This document shows, one piece after another, positions 46,935 to 58,326 of a stretch of DNA of 64,000 nt. Every line of letters begins with the position of its first letter. Within the stretch, counting starts at the first letter, position 1. Position numbers and translations under genes: made by a program. The stretch is from Pterois miles. Lineage: Eukaryota; Chordata; Actinopteri; Perciformes; Scorpaenidae. The notes under the pieces are model-generated. The model was not told the DNA's origin, did no database searches, and saw nothing but the letters and a program-made list of their open reading frames with translations. The stretch lies in assembly GCA_947000775.1 (NCBI GenBank), contig CAMQGK010000327.1, forward strand, positions 12,580,001 through 12,644,000. Direction: 5' to 3'.

Positions 46935-47151
46935 TTTTCTATTACTTCAGACAGAGGGCGGCCTTGTGTCAGCTACCTCTCTCTCTCTCTCTCTCCTGCC
47001 AGTTATATGGAGGATCACAGTTTAGAAACATCCATTGAAAGGTAGTAAAAGGAGGAGAAATATTATTTAATTTGAAAAGATTACCACAAAATATAACAGT
47101 TACTTTTTATAACATATAGTTAAATATTGTATCATATGTAGTAATATTTAA

Positions 47152-47660
47152 TAGGGCTGTCAATCAATTAAAATATTGAATCATGATTAATAGCATGATT
47201 GTGTATAGTTAATCATGCTAAGTCACAAATTAATCACACATTGTTTTTCATCTATTCAAGATGTACCTTAAAGGGAGATTTGTCAAGTATTTAATACCCT
47301 AATCAACATGTGAGTGAGCAAATATGCTGCTTTATGCAGTTATATGTATATATGTATTATTGGAAATCAATTACCAACACAAAACAATGACAAAAATTGT
47401 CCAGAAACCCTCACATGTACTGCATTTAGCATAAAAAATATGCCCAAATTATAACACACTGAAGCCCAACAGGCAACAACATAACATAACATAACAGCAT
47501 TTAACAAGTTTGTAATGTTATTTAGCCAGCTAGCTAGTTAGCTTTACAACTGAGCCTGCTACTACCAAAACATTGCAAGCTGCGTTAATGTGTTAAAGAA
47601 ATGAATGCAGTGAAAATTAATTGGCATTGATGCATTATTATTGTTATGTCATTATATAAT
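47152..47660. mobile_element. hAT-like MITE family H1, copy 3 (right end missing)
   Basis: The left end TAGGGCTGTCAATCAATTAA is intact. The interior aligns with copies 2 and 4 (AAGATGTACCTTAAAGGGAG, TTGTCAAGTATTTAATACC, TTATTGGAAATCAATTA, AAGCCCAACAGGCAACAAC) and reaches the GCGTTAATGTGTTAAAGAAA segment near the right end. It lacks the middle GGGTACCC block and has no recognisable right inverted repeat. A small (ATAAC)n expansion lies at about 47481-47500. Confidence 0.82.
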
Positions 47661-48280
47661 TTTATATATAATTTTTATTATATTGTTTCACACAGTGACA
47701 CCGTTGTAGTCTCCAAGTGGTAATCAATGGTATCCAACAAAAGTTAATGGATTCAGTGTTTTTTTTTTGTTTTTTTTGTTTTAAATAGTTTGGTTGGTGT
47801 TATATTCTGGGGGATACAATGTGGTCTGTCAAATAAATTAGCAATTTTGCAGCTGTTTTGATTTTAAATAGTTTCCAGTGGGTTTCTATAGAGTGATCTA
47901 ACAATCTTTAAAGTCTCACTTTGTACTGAAGTGAAGCTGTACTACAACTCAGACAAAAAATAGCCTTTCAGACTAAGCAGACATGAATCCTATAATTTCA
48001 GGGACATTTGATGACCATTTCAACAGCAAAGTCTGCAGTGGACACTGTTAGAGCATTTCAGAGCAGATACAAGAAAGGACCTCACCTTGACTGTCATAAT
48101 GAGCCCTGATTGGTTGTTGGAAAGAAAACAATACATCAGAATAACAGAAGAAGGAAAATAGATGCATGGCTGACCGCAACGTTTTCTCCATCATCAGATA
48201 AGGAGACAATACGTGGATGAACACATGTTTTCGACTGTAGATTATGACGGAGCACTGTTATTTCCTGTACGAATACACTT
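47661..48280. other. anonymous non-coding DNA
   Basis: T-runs at about 47760-47780. Nothing else is recognised. Confidence 0.6.
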
Positions 48281-48284
48281 TCAA

Positions 48285-49250
48285 TTTCCTGCCCGGCACT
48301 TTAGTTTTATTACATTGATAACACGATACCATCGGCCGTAGCCATGGGGACGAACCGACAGTGCTTACAAAAGAAAAGAGTGATAACGAGAAATGATGTG
48401 AAAGACTAGAATAAAAGAGAGAGGATAGGATAGGGAGGAGAACAATCAGTTCCTGACGGAAGTCTGGTTGCAGCCAGGAGGACGATCATTATTAGTATTA
48501 TTCGGCTATTAGTTACAAAATGTTCTAAAGAATACCATTCTTCCAATTATGATTATTGAGTCCTATTCAAGGCTTTTTGATTACGTTCCTTTATGTACTC
48601 AGAGAGCAATAGCTTTGTATGAAAAGACTGATATCACGTCTATTTGGTCATTTGATGGAGAGCCTGAATGGGATTTCATAAACTGCTCACTTTAAAGTCA
48701 TGATTGTTCATATGTTTGGAAAATAATGTACTGAGGGCATTAGATTTACTTCTATAAAGCCTATGAAAAGTGATGTATCTGCATGCATATGTGTCCTTGT
48801 CAGTGTACTATATGTGTGTAAATGCTTATTGGCGTTCATGAGTATGTGTGCACATATATGTGTGTATTTGTCCTCTCACCTGTCCTTGTGTCCCCTCAGG
48901 CTTCAGTCAGTGACCCCTTGTTTCCACAAAGGTCCACAAACCGATTTCCTAGTGGCACTGCAAATTTCCAGCCGGGTCCTGATCCCCACTTAGACCAATT
49001 GGAGTCAATTTGTTATTGCAAATATAAATTTGGTAACTTGTAATATCCAGTGAGCCAGGCAGGGGAGGCCACTGGCAAAAGGGCAATGCTATTTTCACTT
49101 CTGACCCCTCATTGAGGCGAGCCTTTGTTAGCTTAAGCATTCAGCTGCCAATCACAGCAGAGTTTTTCATTAAATTCACTTGAGAAACTCCCCAGGTCCC
49201 AACTGGGCAGCCACCACAAGAATCCATGGGATGGTTGGGGGATTCTTCTG
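48285..49250. promoter_or_regulatory. candidate conserved region, two blocks
   Basis: Block one (48290-48720) is complex, with CACGATACCATCGGCCGTAG, GATCATTATTAGTATTATTC, CCAATTATGATTATTGAG and CTTTTTGATTACGTTCC. Block two (48890-49240) follows an acceptor-like CTGTCCTTGTGTCCCCTCAG (ends 48899). It contains TGGAGTCAATTTGTTATTGC, GCTGCCAATCACAGCAG and TTTCATTAAATTCACTTGAG. An exon after 48899 cannot be excluded: the plus frame stays open for about 30-45 codons, but no family is recognised. Confidence 0.36.
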
Positions 49251-51024
49251 AAAATAACTAAGGAAGAAATGCTGACCTGGTTCTCATTGCTATGTTTAAA
49301 TATGTCCATAAGCAGCAGGGAGGGATATACTCCCCCTAATGTTAATTCAGCAGTTTGTAACACAGACATTTTAACTTTGTACATGCTATTAACTATATAG
49401 AATTCCAACTGGTTTGTCACAAGAAAAGTACACATAATGTATTCTCACAAGTACTTTCATAATTAGCTGATATGGAGTATATGCAGTATATGGGTGTGAG
49501 TGTGGGGGTGAGAGGACAAGAGTGGGCAGTAGAAGTGTGAATACTTGCTTGACTCTTTGGCCTGAGGCAGCACACACATAAAGTCACGCACACTCATTCG
49601 GCCCGGTCCAATACCCCCTGAAGCGGTTGACATTTCCCCCAGAAGGATAATTGAGGAATAACATTTGCGTTACAATTTAACATGACCCCTGCCTTTGGAA
49701 GCCCTTTCATATTACCCAGCCGAAGATGGCTGCTGACACCCACTTAGGCAGGGGGGTTGATATGTGTGTGTCTGTTTCCACTCTGTGTCCACTTTCTTGT
49801 ATGTGTGTTTGCATGCTTACTGTAGGTTCCTTTGCATGTAGGTATATAGTATAATGTGTGTGTGTGTGCATTCATAGCCGGCCAACATGTGGGAGGTGGA
49901 TGGATGGCTTCAGGCTCAGTGATAGGGTATTGTTGATGTTAGACGAAAGAAAGGGAAAAGAGCTTATTATTACAATGGCAGAGTCAATGTCAAGAGGAGC
50001 TGAGCTGACCTTTTCAAGTCTTTGCCTAGCAACTATTAAAAAAAATGTATCAAGGCGGGGGATGGTGTGCGTGTGTTTGTTTCCACGTGGCAGTGGGCAC
50101 ATTTGTATGTGTGTGCAAGACTCAGAGGCAGTGACATGAAGCAGCCGCTAAAAGCTAAGGTTAATGGATTGACTGTTACCTGTTCTCGAGGCTTAACATT
50201 GGCCCGTACACAAGGGGAATCATCCGCGGCTGCTTCAACAGCCTCGGTGCTTCTGCTGGAAGGCTAAATTAACAGAGCTGTGGCTTGTTTGTTTTAGGAA
50301 TTTTGGAGGGTTTATCTCAGTCAAGGATACAAGGTCGAGACACAGTCTTTAATCACTGTACCTCGCAGTGATGGCTTTATCCTGAGGTAGTGGGTGGTGC
50401 TTTCACTTTATGCTGTACACAGTGGACATAATCCTCGGAAACAATTGTGCTATGAAACAGAGATCAGTTTGACCTCAGTGCGTTAAACTTTACGCACATT
50501 CAAATGGTAGATGACAGGATATAAATTCAAGATAAAATATTCAAATTATTTGTAAAAACATGTCACATTTTCAAATTTAAATACAATAAGATTAAAGGCA
50601 AGGGTTCACTGAAGACTAAATAAGGCCAAGGCCTTGAAAAGGCGTTAACTGGATTTAATAGGATAATCCTAATCTAAATCCTGGTAGTTTTGGTGATAGT
50701 AGTAACAGAAGGTGCAGTTTGTCAGAAATACAACCGAAATACTGTATCTGTTTATGGTGCAGCCAAACAAACACAAACTTTTCATCACTGAGTGTGAACA
50801 GTAATCAGTGAGCTAAAATTACAAATTGTAACATGGACTGTGTTCATCACTTCCCATCATTTCCCCTGTGCATGTGAAGGGGATCCAAGGTGGGAATGGC
50901 AGACCTTGCCCCTAACAATGAAAACTACTACATAGAGAGTAATTACAGAATGCAAATACTGTATATTGAATGGCTATTTCTGCGGGGAAAAAAAGAACAT
51001 TGATGTATCTTCAATGAAAATCTC
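49251..51024. other. non-coding DNA
   Basis: 49570-49740 is complex (GGTCCAATACCCCCTGAAGC, TTTGCGTTACAATTTAAC) and may be conserved. Other parts are GT-rich or AT-rich. Open frames of 93-100 codons show no domain. No gene is called. Confidence 0.5.

Positions 51025-51076
<52 letters not shown>
51025..51076. repeat. (AAT)n microsatellite, about 17 units
   Basis: A perfect trinucleotide repeat shortly before the retroposon insertion at 51116. Confidence 0.97.
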
Positions 51077-51077
<1 letters not shown>

Positions 51078-51102
51078 ATTTCAATCCATGAGCACAAAGT
51101 GC

Positions 51103-51115
51103 TCTCTAAGGAAAT
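51103..51115 (+). repeat. target-site duplication, left copy
   Basis: TCTCTAAGGAAAT, identical to 51240-51252, flanking the retroposon. Confidence 0.9.
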
Positions 51116-51239
51116 CCATCCATCCATCCATCGTCAACGGCTTATCCCGTTAGGAGTCGCGGGGAGGCTGGAGCCGATCCCAGCTGGCATAGGGCGAAGG
51201 CGGGGTACACCCTGGACAGGTCGCCAGTCCATCGCAGGG
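51116..51239 (-). mobile_element. GATG-tailed retroposon (Rex3/RTE-like 3' end) with 13-bp target duplication
   Basis: On the minus strand the 124-bp insert starts CCCTGCGATGGACTGGCGAC, runs through CCAGGGTGTACCCCGCCTTC and GGATAAGCCGTTGACGATGG and ends in GGATGGATGGATGG. This fits 5'-truncated teleost non-LTR elements with GATG tails (Rex3 is the published example). It is bounded by a perfect 13-bp duplication TCTCTAAGGAAAT at 51103-51115 and 51240-51252. The perfect duplication marks it as one of the youngest insertions here. Family assignment is less sure than the insertion itself. Confidence 0.82.
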
Positions 51240-51252
51240 TCTCTAAGGAAAT
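51240..51252 (+). repeat. target-site duplication, right copy
   Basis: TCTCTAAGGAAAT, identical to 51103-51115. Confidence 0.9.
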
Positions 51253-51546
51253 TCACAACATAAACAACAGAATAGATAACTAATAAAACATAAACAGTAG
51301 AATAGGTAAACTTTCTAACTTTAATATTACCATCAGGCTGTTCTCATACATTTTGTAGCTATACTTACAAATAGTAATGCACTTTAATTCCGCAATTCAA
51401 TGTCCCACAAAATCAAGTTGTATTAATCTACGTAATTGTGAACCAGGAACTATGAAGAAAGATAAACACCGCGTAGGTTGGAGGTCAAAAAAATAACATT
51501 ACTTTATCTGTCACGTAACTTCCTTACTTAAGTTACATCACTCCCT

Positions 51547-51846
51547 GTTATTTTAACCCAAACTACAATCTTTTCCTAAACCTCACTAAGTAGTTTGGTT
51601 GCCTAAACCGAACCAATTATTTCAAATGTAGTTATTTTAACCCAAACTACTATATTTTCCTAAACTTAGCCTGGTAGCTTTTGTGCCCTAGGAAAAATTT
51701 GGATATGGAGCCTCCCACAAAGGCACTGCTCAAGGGTTAGTGTTCAAACCCCCAGAACGTTAACCCTGTAAAGCCCATCATACACTACCGCCTATGTGGA
51801 CAATGTCTTTTGCAGGCCCTGCCTAAACCTAACCAAGTTGTTTCCT
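51547..51846 (+). repeat. dispersed repeat family R3, plus-strand array
   Basis: Unit 1 (51547-51615) and unit 2 (51629-51686) share TTATTTTAACCCAAACTAC, TTTTCCTAAAC and GTAG/GTAGCTTT elements. A third partial unit (51818-51846) reads CCTGCCTAAACCTAACCAAG. The reverse complement of 30293-30384 belongs to the same family. It is a minisatellite-like interspersed repeat without coding capacity. Confidence 0.65.
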
Positions 51847-51859
51847 ACGAAGAGGGAAA

Positions 51860-52250
51860 TTTAATTTGAAAAGATTGGAGCAGAAATTTTCATGTGTGTT
51901 ACATGTTGCTGGACATTCTCAAGAAAATGCACAAAACAAAATTTTCATAAGATATCATACTAACCATGTGAGGATACGTTGCTACCATTCAATGAAAAGT
52001 CTAATCCCTTATCAAGCCACATTCTTGAATGTGTCAAAGAATTACTCTAACCTACTAATGTCAATGTGAGACATTACTTAGTCTTATCTGACAACCCATA
52101 TCATTTGGGATGTGGCTCTGGTGCCAGCACCAGTGTTATATTCTTCAATGACCATTTTTCTAAGGATTCAGTAATAGTGATTTTGTGTCTGACTATTATG
52201 TGACTTCTGAGTGCTACGGTTTTGAAGGTTGCATTATAAAGTAGCCCTTC
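51860..52250. other. anonymous non-coding DNA
   Basis: Nothing recognised. Confidence 0.55.
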
Positions 52251-52259
52251 TACATTAAC

Positions 52260-52560
52260 TACATCTTTATCCTACGATGCAATTCCCATTCCTCTTCATC
52301 AGAGCAGCCAGGCATGCCGTTTCCCACCAGCTCGCCCCGTACCAACCGCCTTCCACTGATAAATGAGAGGATTAGTAACTGGTACACTTTATTAAAAAGT
52401 AATAACAATTTTTGTTGGCATCCTTCACGTGGTAAGGAGTGCCATGAATCACAGGATATTGGCTGTCTGTATCTGATGAATGCATCGTTTACCAGCCGAG
52501 GAGTTATTTAGTAGCGGCTATTAATTTAAATCACATTTATCTCCCCCCTCTAGCTCGGGA
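52260..52560. promoter_or_regulatory. candidate conserved block
   Basis: Complex sequence with TTCCACTGATAAATGAGAGG, AAAAAGTAATAACAATTTTTG and GCGGCTATTAATTTAAATC near a GC-balanced core (CCAGCTCGCCCCGTACC). Repeat-free. Confidence 0.3.
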
Positions 52561-52564
52561 TGTG

Positions 52565-53174
52565 GGGAAACACAAGCTCTGCAGAGGAAAGAAAGCAGAG
52601 AGCAAAGAATTAGACTCCACAGAATGGATATTGAGGTATTATATCACAGCAATTTCCTTCAGTCTGCCTAAAATGACATTTTGATTGTACTATTTTCTAA
52701 TGTTGCTATTGTAGAAATAAGATTTAATGCCTGACATTTCATGGTGACTCTGGTTGCAACTCTCTTGGCTGCTCAGCTAAATTCTCCAGGTGTATTTTGA
52801 AATTAGGTGCCTCTTCTGTTCATTTCAGCTCTATACTGAATTGAATCTGCTAGCTAACTAGCCATCACAATGGGTTTTAGACTGACAATTAAAAAGTTCA
52901 GAGACAGAAGAAGATCAGAGACAGTAATGTTGCTTTGCTTGTAATCAATCTCTTTCTCTTACAAATATTGTGCTACTAATTGGTGCTATTTTTCAATAAC
53001 TGTACAACTCATAAAAGCCTATAAACTCCACACACACACGTGTACATCATGTCTGGAATCTATAGTTTCTGTCTATCTTTGATATCTCACGCCCACAATA
53101 CTGTGTCATGAAACATTGGTGGTCCCTCATTTCCTTTTTCCTGTAAGAGGATTTGAAGGCTATCCAAACATTAA

Positions 53175-53175
<1 letters not shown>
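52565..53175. other. anonymous non-coding DNA
   Basis: No repeat, gene or RNA was recognised. Confidence 0.6.

Positions 53176-53177
<2 letters not shown>

Positions 53178-53208
<31 letters not shown>
53178..53208. repeat. (GT)n microsatellite
   Basis: A GT repeat of about 15 units immediately before a SINE-type 3' tail. Confidence 0.95.
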
Positions 53209-53210
<2 letters not shown>

Positions 53211-53223
53211 GGACATATCATCA

Positions 53224-53270
53224 ATGAATTTCCCCACTGTGTGACTAATAAAGGAATATCTTTCTTTCTA
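53224..53270 (+). mobile_element. orphan SINE/LINE 3' tail fragment
   Basis: GAATTTCCCCACTGTGTGAC followed by TAATAAAGGAATATC and a (TTTC)n end is nearly identical to the terminal segment of the SINE at 10710-11043. The tRNA head and body are missing, so this is either a 5'-truncated copy or the tail of the partner LINE. The preceding (GT)n corresponds to the GT-rich part of the full SINE. Confidence 0.78.
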
Positions 53271-53274
53271 ACAA

Positions 53275-54420
53275 TGTTTCAAGACTGAATCGTTTGCCTA
53301 TGGTTATGATTTTGAATTTTGAGGCAGGCACACCTGAGCAGGAGCTAAAGGCAAGCAAAGATTACATATTGCAAGTTTTATGTTGCTGCTGTGCTGCTGG
53401 CATTCTTTTCCAAACATTAATTGTTCAGAAGAGACTTGAACTTTAATAAAGCCACACTACAACCAGCAAGTGATCTCTATTGATCACGCACTACTTGGCA
53501 ATTACTGTTTCTTATGCACCCAATTCATCTTTGGATTTTAGCTCTCCTCACCTCAGCTAAATCTAAACTGTGAGAAACCTATTACTTGAATTCACTCAGT
53601 ACTTACAATATATCCATTGAACAATAAATTAGCCCCTATTCTGGGTTGTACAGTGGGACATTTGAGCAAAGCTGACATTTACAGCTCTGATAATAAGGTA
53701 ATATGGCCAGTGATATGTGGGCGTAAAACTGTAATGAAGTTGACTTTTAGTAAAAATGACTTCTTGGTGACCTTAAAGCTTCGAGGCCACAACCCAAATT
53801 ACCAGCTCCCTCATAAACAAGCCAATGCTCATATTTACCATAAGTCTGGGCTTAACTTAATTAAATAGGCAGATAGGAGCATTTAGGCTGGAAATGTGTG
53901 CACCTACAGCTTAAGCGTATACTGTGTCGTGTTTGCTTAACCTTCCCGTGGACTCCAAAGGTGCGTCTGGTAATTGAAACATAACAGAATTAGGTTACAA
54001 ATGTCTAACAGAGCCCTGTGTGTACAGTAGAAGCCCATACAGCACTGAGCTTAGCACGTGTTTTCATTTAATTAGTTTTTCATTTGGGCCTGAATGCCTT
54101 GTGTCAATACAGGCAAAACAGTCGGCGGAGGGGTTTCTGTGTGCACAAGTTATTCCCAAATATGTGAGTTAATTTTGAATTTCTACCCTCATTTGACAAA
54201 ATATTGACAAGCAAGATATTCATGAATGGACTATCATTGCCTCCTTGAGTGACTACTAAGTTAACTTTGCAAATAGATCAAAACCCTTTTTTTTCTCAAT
54301 AGATTGTGTAATTTTATTAATTGACTGAATTTGACCAGACATGCTGAATCTGCTGAGTCCTTGTCTGTGTGATCTTGACAGTTATGCATTGTTTTGTTTT
54401 TTTTCCCCTCCTCTCTTCCC
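53275..54420. other. non-coding DNA, partly complex
   Basis: 53640-54180 is complex and possibly conserved (GGCTTAACTTAATTAAATAGG, CATTTAATTAGTTTTTCATTTG, TAAGCGTATACTGTGTCG). An 83-codon plus frame (53617-53868) has no recognised family. The rest is AT-rich. Confidence 0.4.
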
Positions 54421-54426
54421 ACGCAG

Positions 54427-54486
54427 ACACCTGAGTAAGTGTGTCAAAAATGAAGCTCAAAGAAGTATGACACGCTAAAAGCTGAG
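54427..54486 (+). other. weak candidate exon
   Basis: A long pyrimidine tract, TTTTTTTTCCCCTCCTCTCT then TCCCACGCAG (ends 54426), is a textbook acceptor. AAAGCTGAG followed by GTACGG (54487) is an acceptable donor. One of three frames is open for 16 codons (HLSKCVKNEAQRSMTR) then stops. It could be a last coding or untranslated exon, or chance. An alternative donor lies just inside (ACACCTGA then GTAAGT). No homology is recognised. Confidence 0.2.
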
Positions 54487-54489
54487 GTA

Positions 54490-55030
54490 CGGCTGGCTAC
54501 AAAGTGCTATTGATCTTTTTTCTTTATCTTTGGTTTTAAGGAGGAATGCATTTCCCCTGTCAACAACTTCTGCCTTAAATCTTCACTGCACACCAGCAGT
54601 TCCCTGAGCAGACGTGTCCCAAAGACACTCTCAGTTATTGACATTTGTGACTAAAACCCACAAAGCTGCACACATCATAGTTCCTTATTATTGTTAATCT
54701 TCACATGCAACATGAGTAATGATGGCAGAGAATGAAAAGTTGATCGACAATTGCATTATTTAAAGGATATTAAGTCTTCATATTTCTGTTTCTACATGCT
54801 TGCCTGCACACTCTCAAATGTTGTATAGTTTAAATTTTGTGTAGTTTGGTATGTCGTATCATGCTCTGCAGAAGGATTCCATTCCTGCAAACCACAGAAA
54901 TAAGAAAAGCTGTGGGGATAAATAGTACAGGTTACCTTATTTTCACTATAACTTTGGAAAAGTTGACTTTTTGATACTGTGGGAGGGTTTTGTGGTACAT
55001 TGCTGATATGTATCTGTATTCTCACTGCAC
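54490..55030. other. anonymous non-coding DNA
   Basis: Nothing recognised. Confidence 0.6.
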
Positions 55031-55074
55031 TGTCACTCCGTCCTGATGATTAATGTAAAAGAGTTTGACAGAAT

Positions 55075-55390
55075 TCCAGGCCTCATGTCCCTCCTGGGCG
55101 ACGTGTGATAATCTGCCTGCTCCAGGCAGCTCTCCAGCGGTATGGGAAGCTGCGTAGGGCCTCCTGTCCCAGGTGAAGAGCCCCAGGGGCTGGGGTGTAG
55201 AGCCTGGAGGATGCCCAGGTGTTCGCAGTTATTACTGACTGTCTGTCTGTCCCAGCTGGAAAGAGAACAGCACCAAATATCAGTGAGTGTAATGTTTATG
55301 TTCGCTGGTAAAGCTCTCAGTCTGTCAGTTTTGTCTGACTGACTTTTCTGCCACACGCTCTCGTCCTCTCTGACCTTTCACAGACACTCA
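55075..55390. other. GC-richer block of unknown nature
   Basis: The block is clearly richer in GC than its flanks and open in two overlapping frames (66 codons plus, 107 codons minus). Neither frame shows a recognisable domain. A splice-like CTGTCTGTCTGTCCCAG / ATCAGTGAGTG pair brackets 27 bp near 55255-55281. An untranslated exon, a promoter remnant or an old retroelement are all possible. Confidence 0.3.
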
Positions 55391-56087
55391 GACAGGCACT
55401 GTGTTTTGAAATAATGTTTAACATGACATTTTCATAACTTGAAACCATTTCCTACCTGATCCAGCCATCTTTTTACACGTTTAAAACCTTGCTGTGTAAA
55501 TCACATCCGCATGAACTTTTTTTTTTTTTTTTCCTGAGGCAACAAGCAACCAGCTTTTGTTGTGAAAATTACTCACCATTTTTAAATTAATCAAGTTCAC
55601 TTATCAACCTAAACTGACATTGAAAACAGTGTGACTGTATCTGCACTGTGAAGGAATGGAAGCTTGCAGAGAGGCAGCATAATTTCTAGGGCGCAAAGCC
55701 AACACTAGATGGCTGCAGATAATGGAGAAAAGGAGCTAATGATCCGCACATACTGTAGGCAGGGTGACAGAACAAGAAGTGGGAGGAGGTGGGGCTGTGA
55801 GGGGAGCGAAGAGGGTAGAGGGAATAAAGCAAAGGAGACTGAAATGAAGGGAGAGATTCAAAGGGAGAAAGACCAAGCATAAAGAATGGGACTTCTGCTC
55901 TTCAAATATATTTTAAAAGGCAATTGTACAATATTATTAGCCTGTATCTATTCACATGTCTGTCCACAGGTTGAAATGAAAAGATAAAACAGATCACGCC
56001 GATGTCTCACATTTGAACATGGAGAGATACGATTACTATTACCCATAGTTTAATAACCAGATGGAAGTGACCCACTTTGTCATGAAT
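55391..56087. other. non-coding DNA with poly(T) and purine-rich patch
   Basis: Poly(T) at about 55518-55532 and a GA-rich plus strand at about 55770-55870. No gene. Confidence 0.6.
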
Positions 56088-56632
56088 TTATCGATTCAAA
56101 ATTTACCTTAAAGAGAGCTGTACCAAGTATTTAATAACATAATCAACATGGGAGTAGGCAAATATGTTTGGTTTATGCAAATGTATGCATGTATTCATTA
56201 TTGGAAATCAATTAACAACACAAAAAAATACACATATTCAGTCCAGACACCCCCAAAGGTACTGCATTTAGCATTAAAAAAATGCATATATGCTCAAATC
56301 ATAACATGACAAACAAGCTGTCAGTGTGCTGACTTGACTATGACTTGCCCCAAAATACTGTAAAGGGGAGACTTGTGGGTACCCATAGAACCCATTTTCA
56401 TTCACATATCTTGAAGTCAGAAGTTGAGGGACCTCTTTGAAAATGGCCATGTCAGTTTTTCCTCGCTAAAATATCGAGCAGGTTTTGAGCATTATCTAGT
56501 ATCCTTTGGGACAACCTAGTATGACATAGTTGACACCAATGGCTTCTTTAGTTTCATGTGAAATCACCCTAGCTTTAGAACTGAGCCTGCTACAACCTGC
56601 AATTGCATTAATCCATTAAAGAAATTAGAAGA
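56088..56632. mobile_element. hAT-like MITE family H1, copy 4 (both ends missing)
   Basis: The interior matches copies 2 and 3: AAATTTACCTTAAAGAGAG, CAAGTATTTAATAACATAAT, TATTGGAAATCAATTAAC, GGGGAGACTTGTGGGTACCC, GAAAATGGCCATGTCAGTTT and CTGAGCCTGCTACAACCTGC. Neither TAGGGCTGTCAA end is present. It is the copy that keeps the most of the centre together with the copy-3-specific part, so it helps reconstruct the family's order. Confidence 0.82.
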
Positions 56633-56639
56633 AGAAAGA

Positions 56640-56840
56640 AAAATATAAAGTATATGAAAAGAATGAATACTTGTACAACATGTACAATTAACAGCATAAA
56701 GCCAAAATTATTACTGAACAAAAAGCACCAGAGATGAAAATGCACAACTACATTTGAAATGAGAACATAGTAATATATCTGGGCCGAAATGGGGGGTATA
56801 CCTATCTCTGTCTACGAAAAGATTAAGCTATTTCACAATC
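56640..56840. other. anonymous AT-rich non-coding DNA
   Basis: Nothing recognised. Confidence 0.6.
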
Positions 56841-56844
56841 AATA

Positions 56845-57370
56845 GAGCAGTCAGAATACATTTTTATTGGGTGCATTACACCGCAAATGAATTGTAGAGC
56901 TTGGTAAAAGCCAATTGCATAGGTGATTGAATATCTGTGAGCGTGCGTCTGACAATTGGTTATATTTCCAGAACATGTAGATTAATGGCGTTCACAGCGT
57001 GCCACATCTAAGGCATTCATTACACAGACATGCTTGCACTTCATTTTATACCATTCAACACCCAAAGAAGGCAGTAGTGAGAGGGATAACAAGAGTCATT
57101 GATTATCTCTAAAAGGTGAGAGGAGGATCATAATCCCACTAGAGGGGGAAGTCTTGAATGTTGTTTAAATATGTTCTCAGTGCCTCTGAAATATTTATCA
57201 CTTTCGAAATGCAATTGGTGCATTTGCTTGGGGTTTATAGCATTTTCCTCCACAGCTGCTGAGGGAATAAATGGGAAAAGGGGGAATATAAAGCATACGT
57301 CTTTATCAGGATTGGCTCAGACAGACTTATTAAGGACTGCTACAGTAGTGGAGACTCTTGTCTGAGGCAC
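56845..57370. promoter_or_regulatory. candidate conserved block
   Basis: Complex sequence (GTCAGAATACATTTTTATTG, GCATAGGTGATTGAATATC, ACATGTAGATTAATGGCGTT, AGTCATTGATTATCTC, CGAAATGCAATTGGTGC). It contains spaced ATTA/TAAT cores and no repeats. The regulatory role is inferred. Confidence 0.33.
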
Positions 57371-57379
57371 AGATCACAG

Positions 57380-58326
57380 TATGAACATCAGTAGAGAGAT
57401 TGGGCTTATAAACTGTGGAGTATAAGAAATGTAATATATTACCATGGTTTTGGGACTTCTGTGTTATTTATGCTTTGTGATTTCAGGGGAAACTATCTCC
57501 ATTATTGAGATAAAGAGGCTGGTTAAAGTATAGGTATGCCCCACAAAAAAAAAAAAAAAAAAAAAAAGCAAGTGCCGTTTCTCTATGTTTCATACATCTA
57601 TAAGAAATGAGAAAAGATGTCGCCAGGCAATCTGCCAACATGAGTCATTTCAGATTATTATTTAGATTGATTGGGTGTGAACTCTGGTGTGCTAATAGTG
57701 TTTTTATTGAAAAGCTAAGTGAAGTCGAACAGGTTTAAACATCACATTTATGTGGTTGGCATATCATGTCAACTGATCATGAACTCACCTCTTTAAAAAA
57801 GCAATGGAATTAACACACTTTTTATACCTTACCTTAAAGTGTATGTTTTCTCTCTAACATTCAAACCAAATGCTATCAACATGTGCAGCTGGCACTTTCA
57901 ATCACAACAACGCAGGCACGATGTTTGGAAAGCTGTAATTGAAATTATCCAGCCAGATGAGTGGAGGTACCTGACTGACAGAATGAAGGAGGAAACTCAT
58001 TTTAAGGTATATGGTCACACTCGGTAGTGAGTATTTTTCCTTCCTTTTGTAAATAGGAAACTGATGCCCATGATGGAAGCTGAGCAACAAATCTGAAAGC
58101 AAGTGTGCTCAAAAATAAATCAACTTTCGGGTTTCACAAGACCTGTTCGATGAGTTGTGAGGGACTTCATTTTAGATATTTGGGTTCAGAGTGCCTCCCC
58201 ACTCACACACACACTTGCTCATGCATATGGTCACACAGGTTGATTATTCTATCATTCTGAAGGGTAGGGTTTGATACCAGTCCAGTTCCAATATCATTAA
58301 TACTAGTTTGAATGCTAATTCAGTTG
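57380..58326. other. anonymous non-coding DNA
   Basis: It contains poly(A) 57545-57567. The 62-codon plus frame at 57839 and 66-codon minus frame at 57902 have no recognised family. Confidence 0.55.
57545..57567 (+). repeat. poly(A) run of 23
   Basis: Homopolymer. No retroposon body upstream. Confidence 0.94.

Noticed and set aside
51116..51135. CRISPR-like or telomere-like array from CCATCCATCC
   Set aside because: A four-base microsatellite tail of a retroposon. No spacers, no telomeric hexamer, eukaryotic context.
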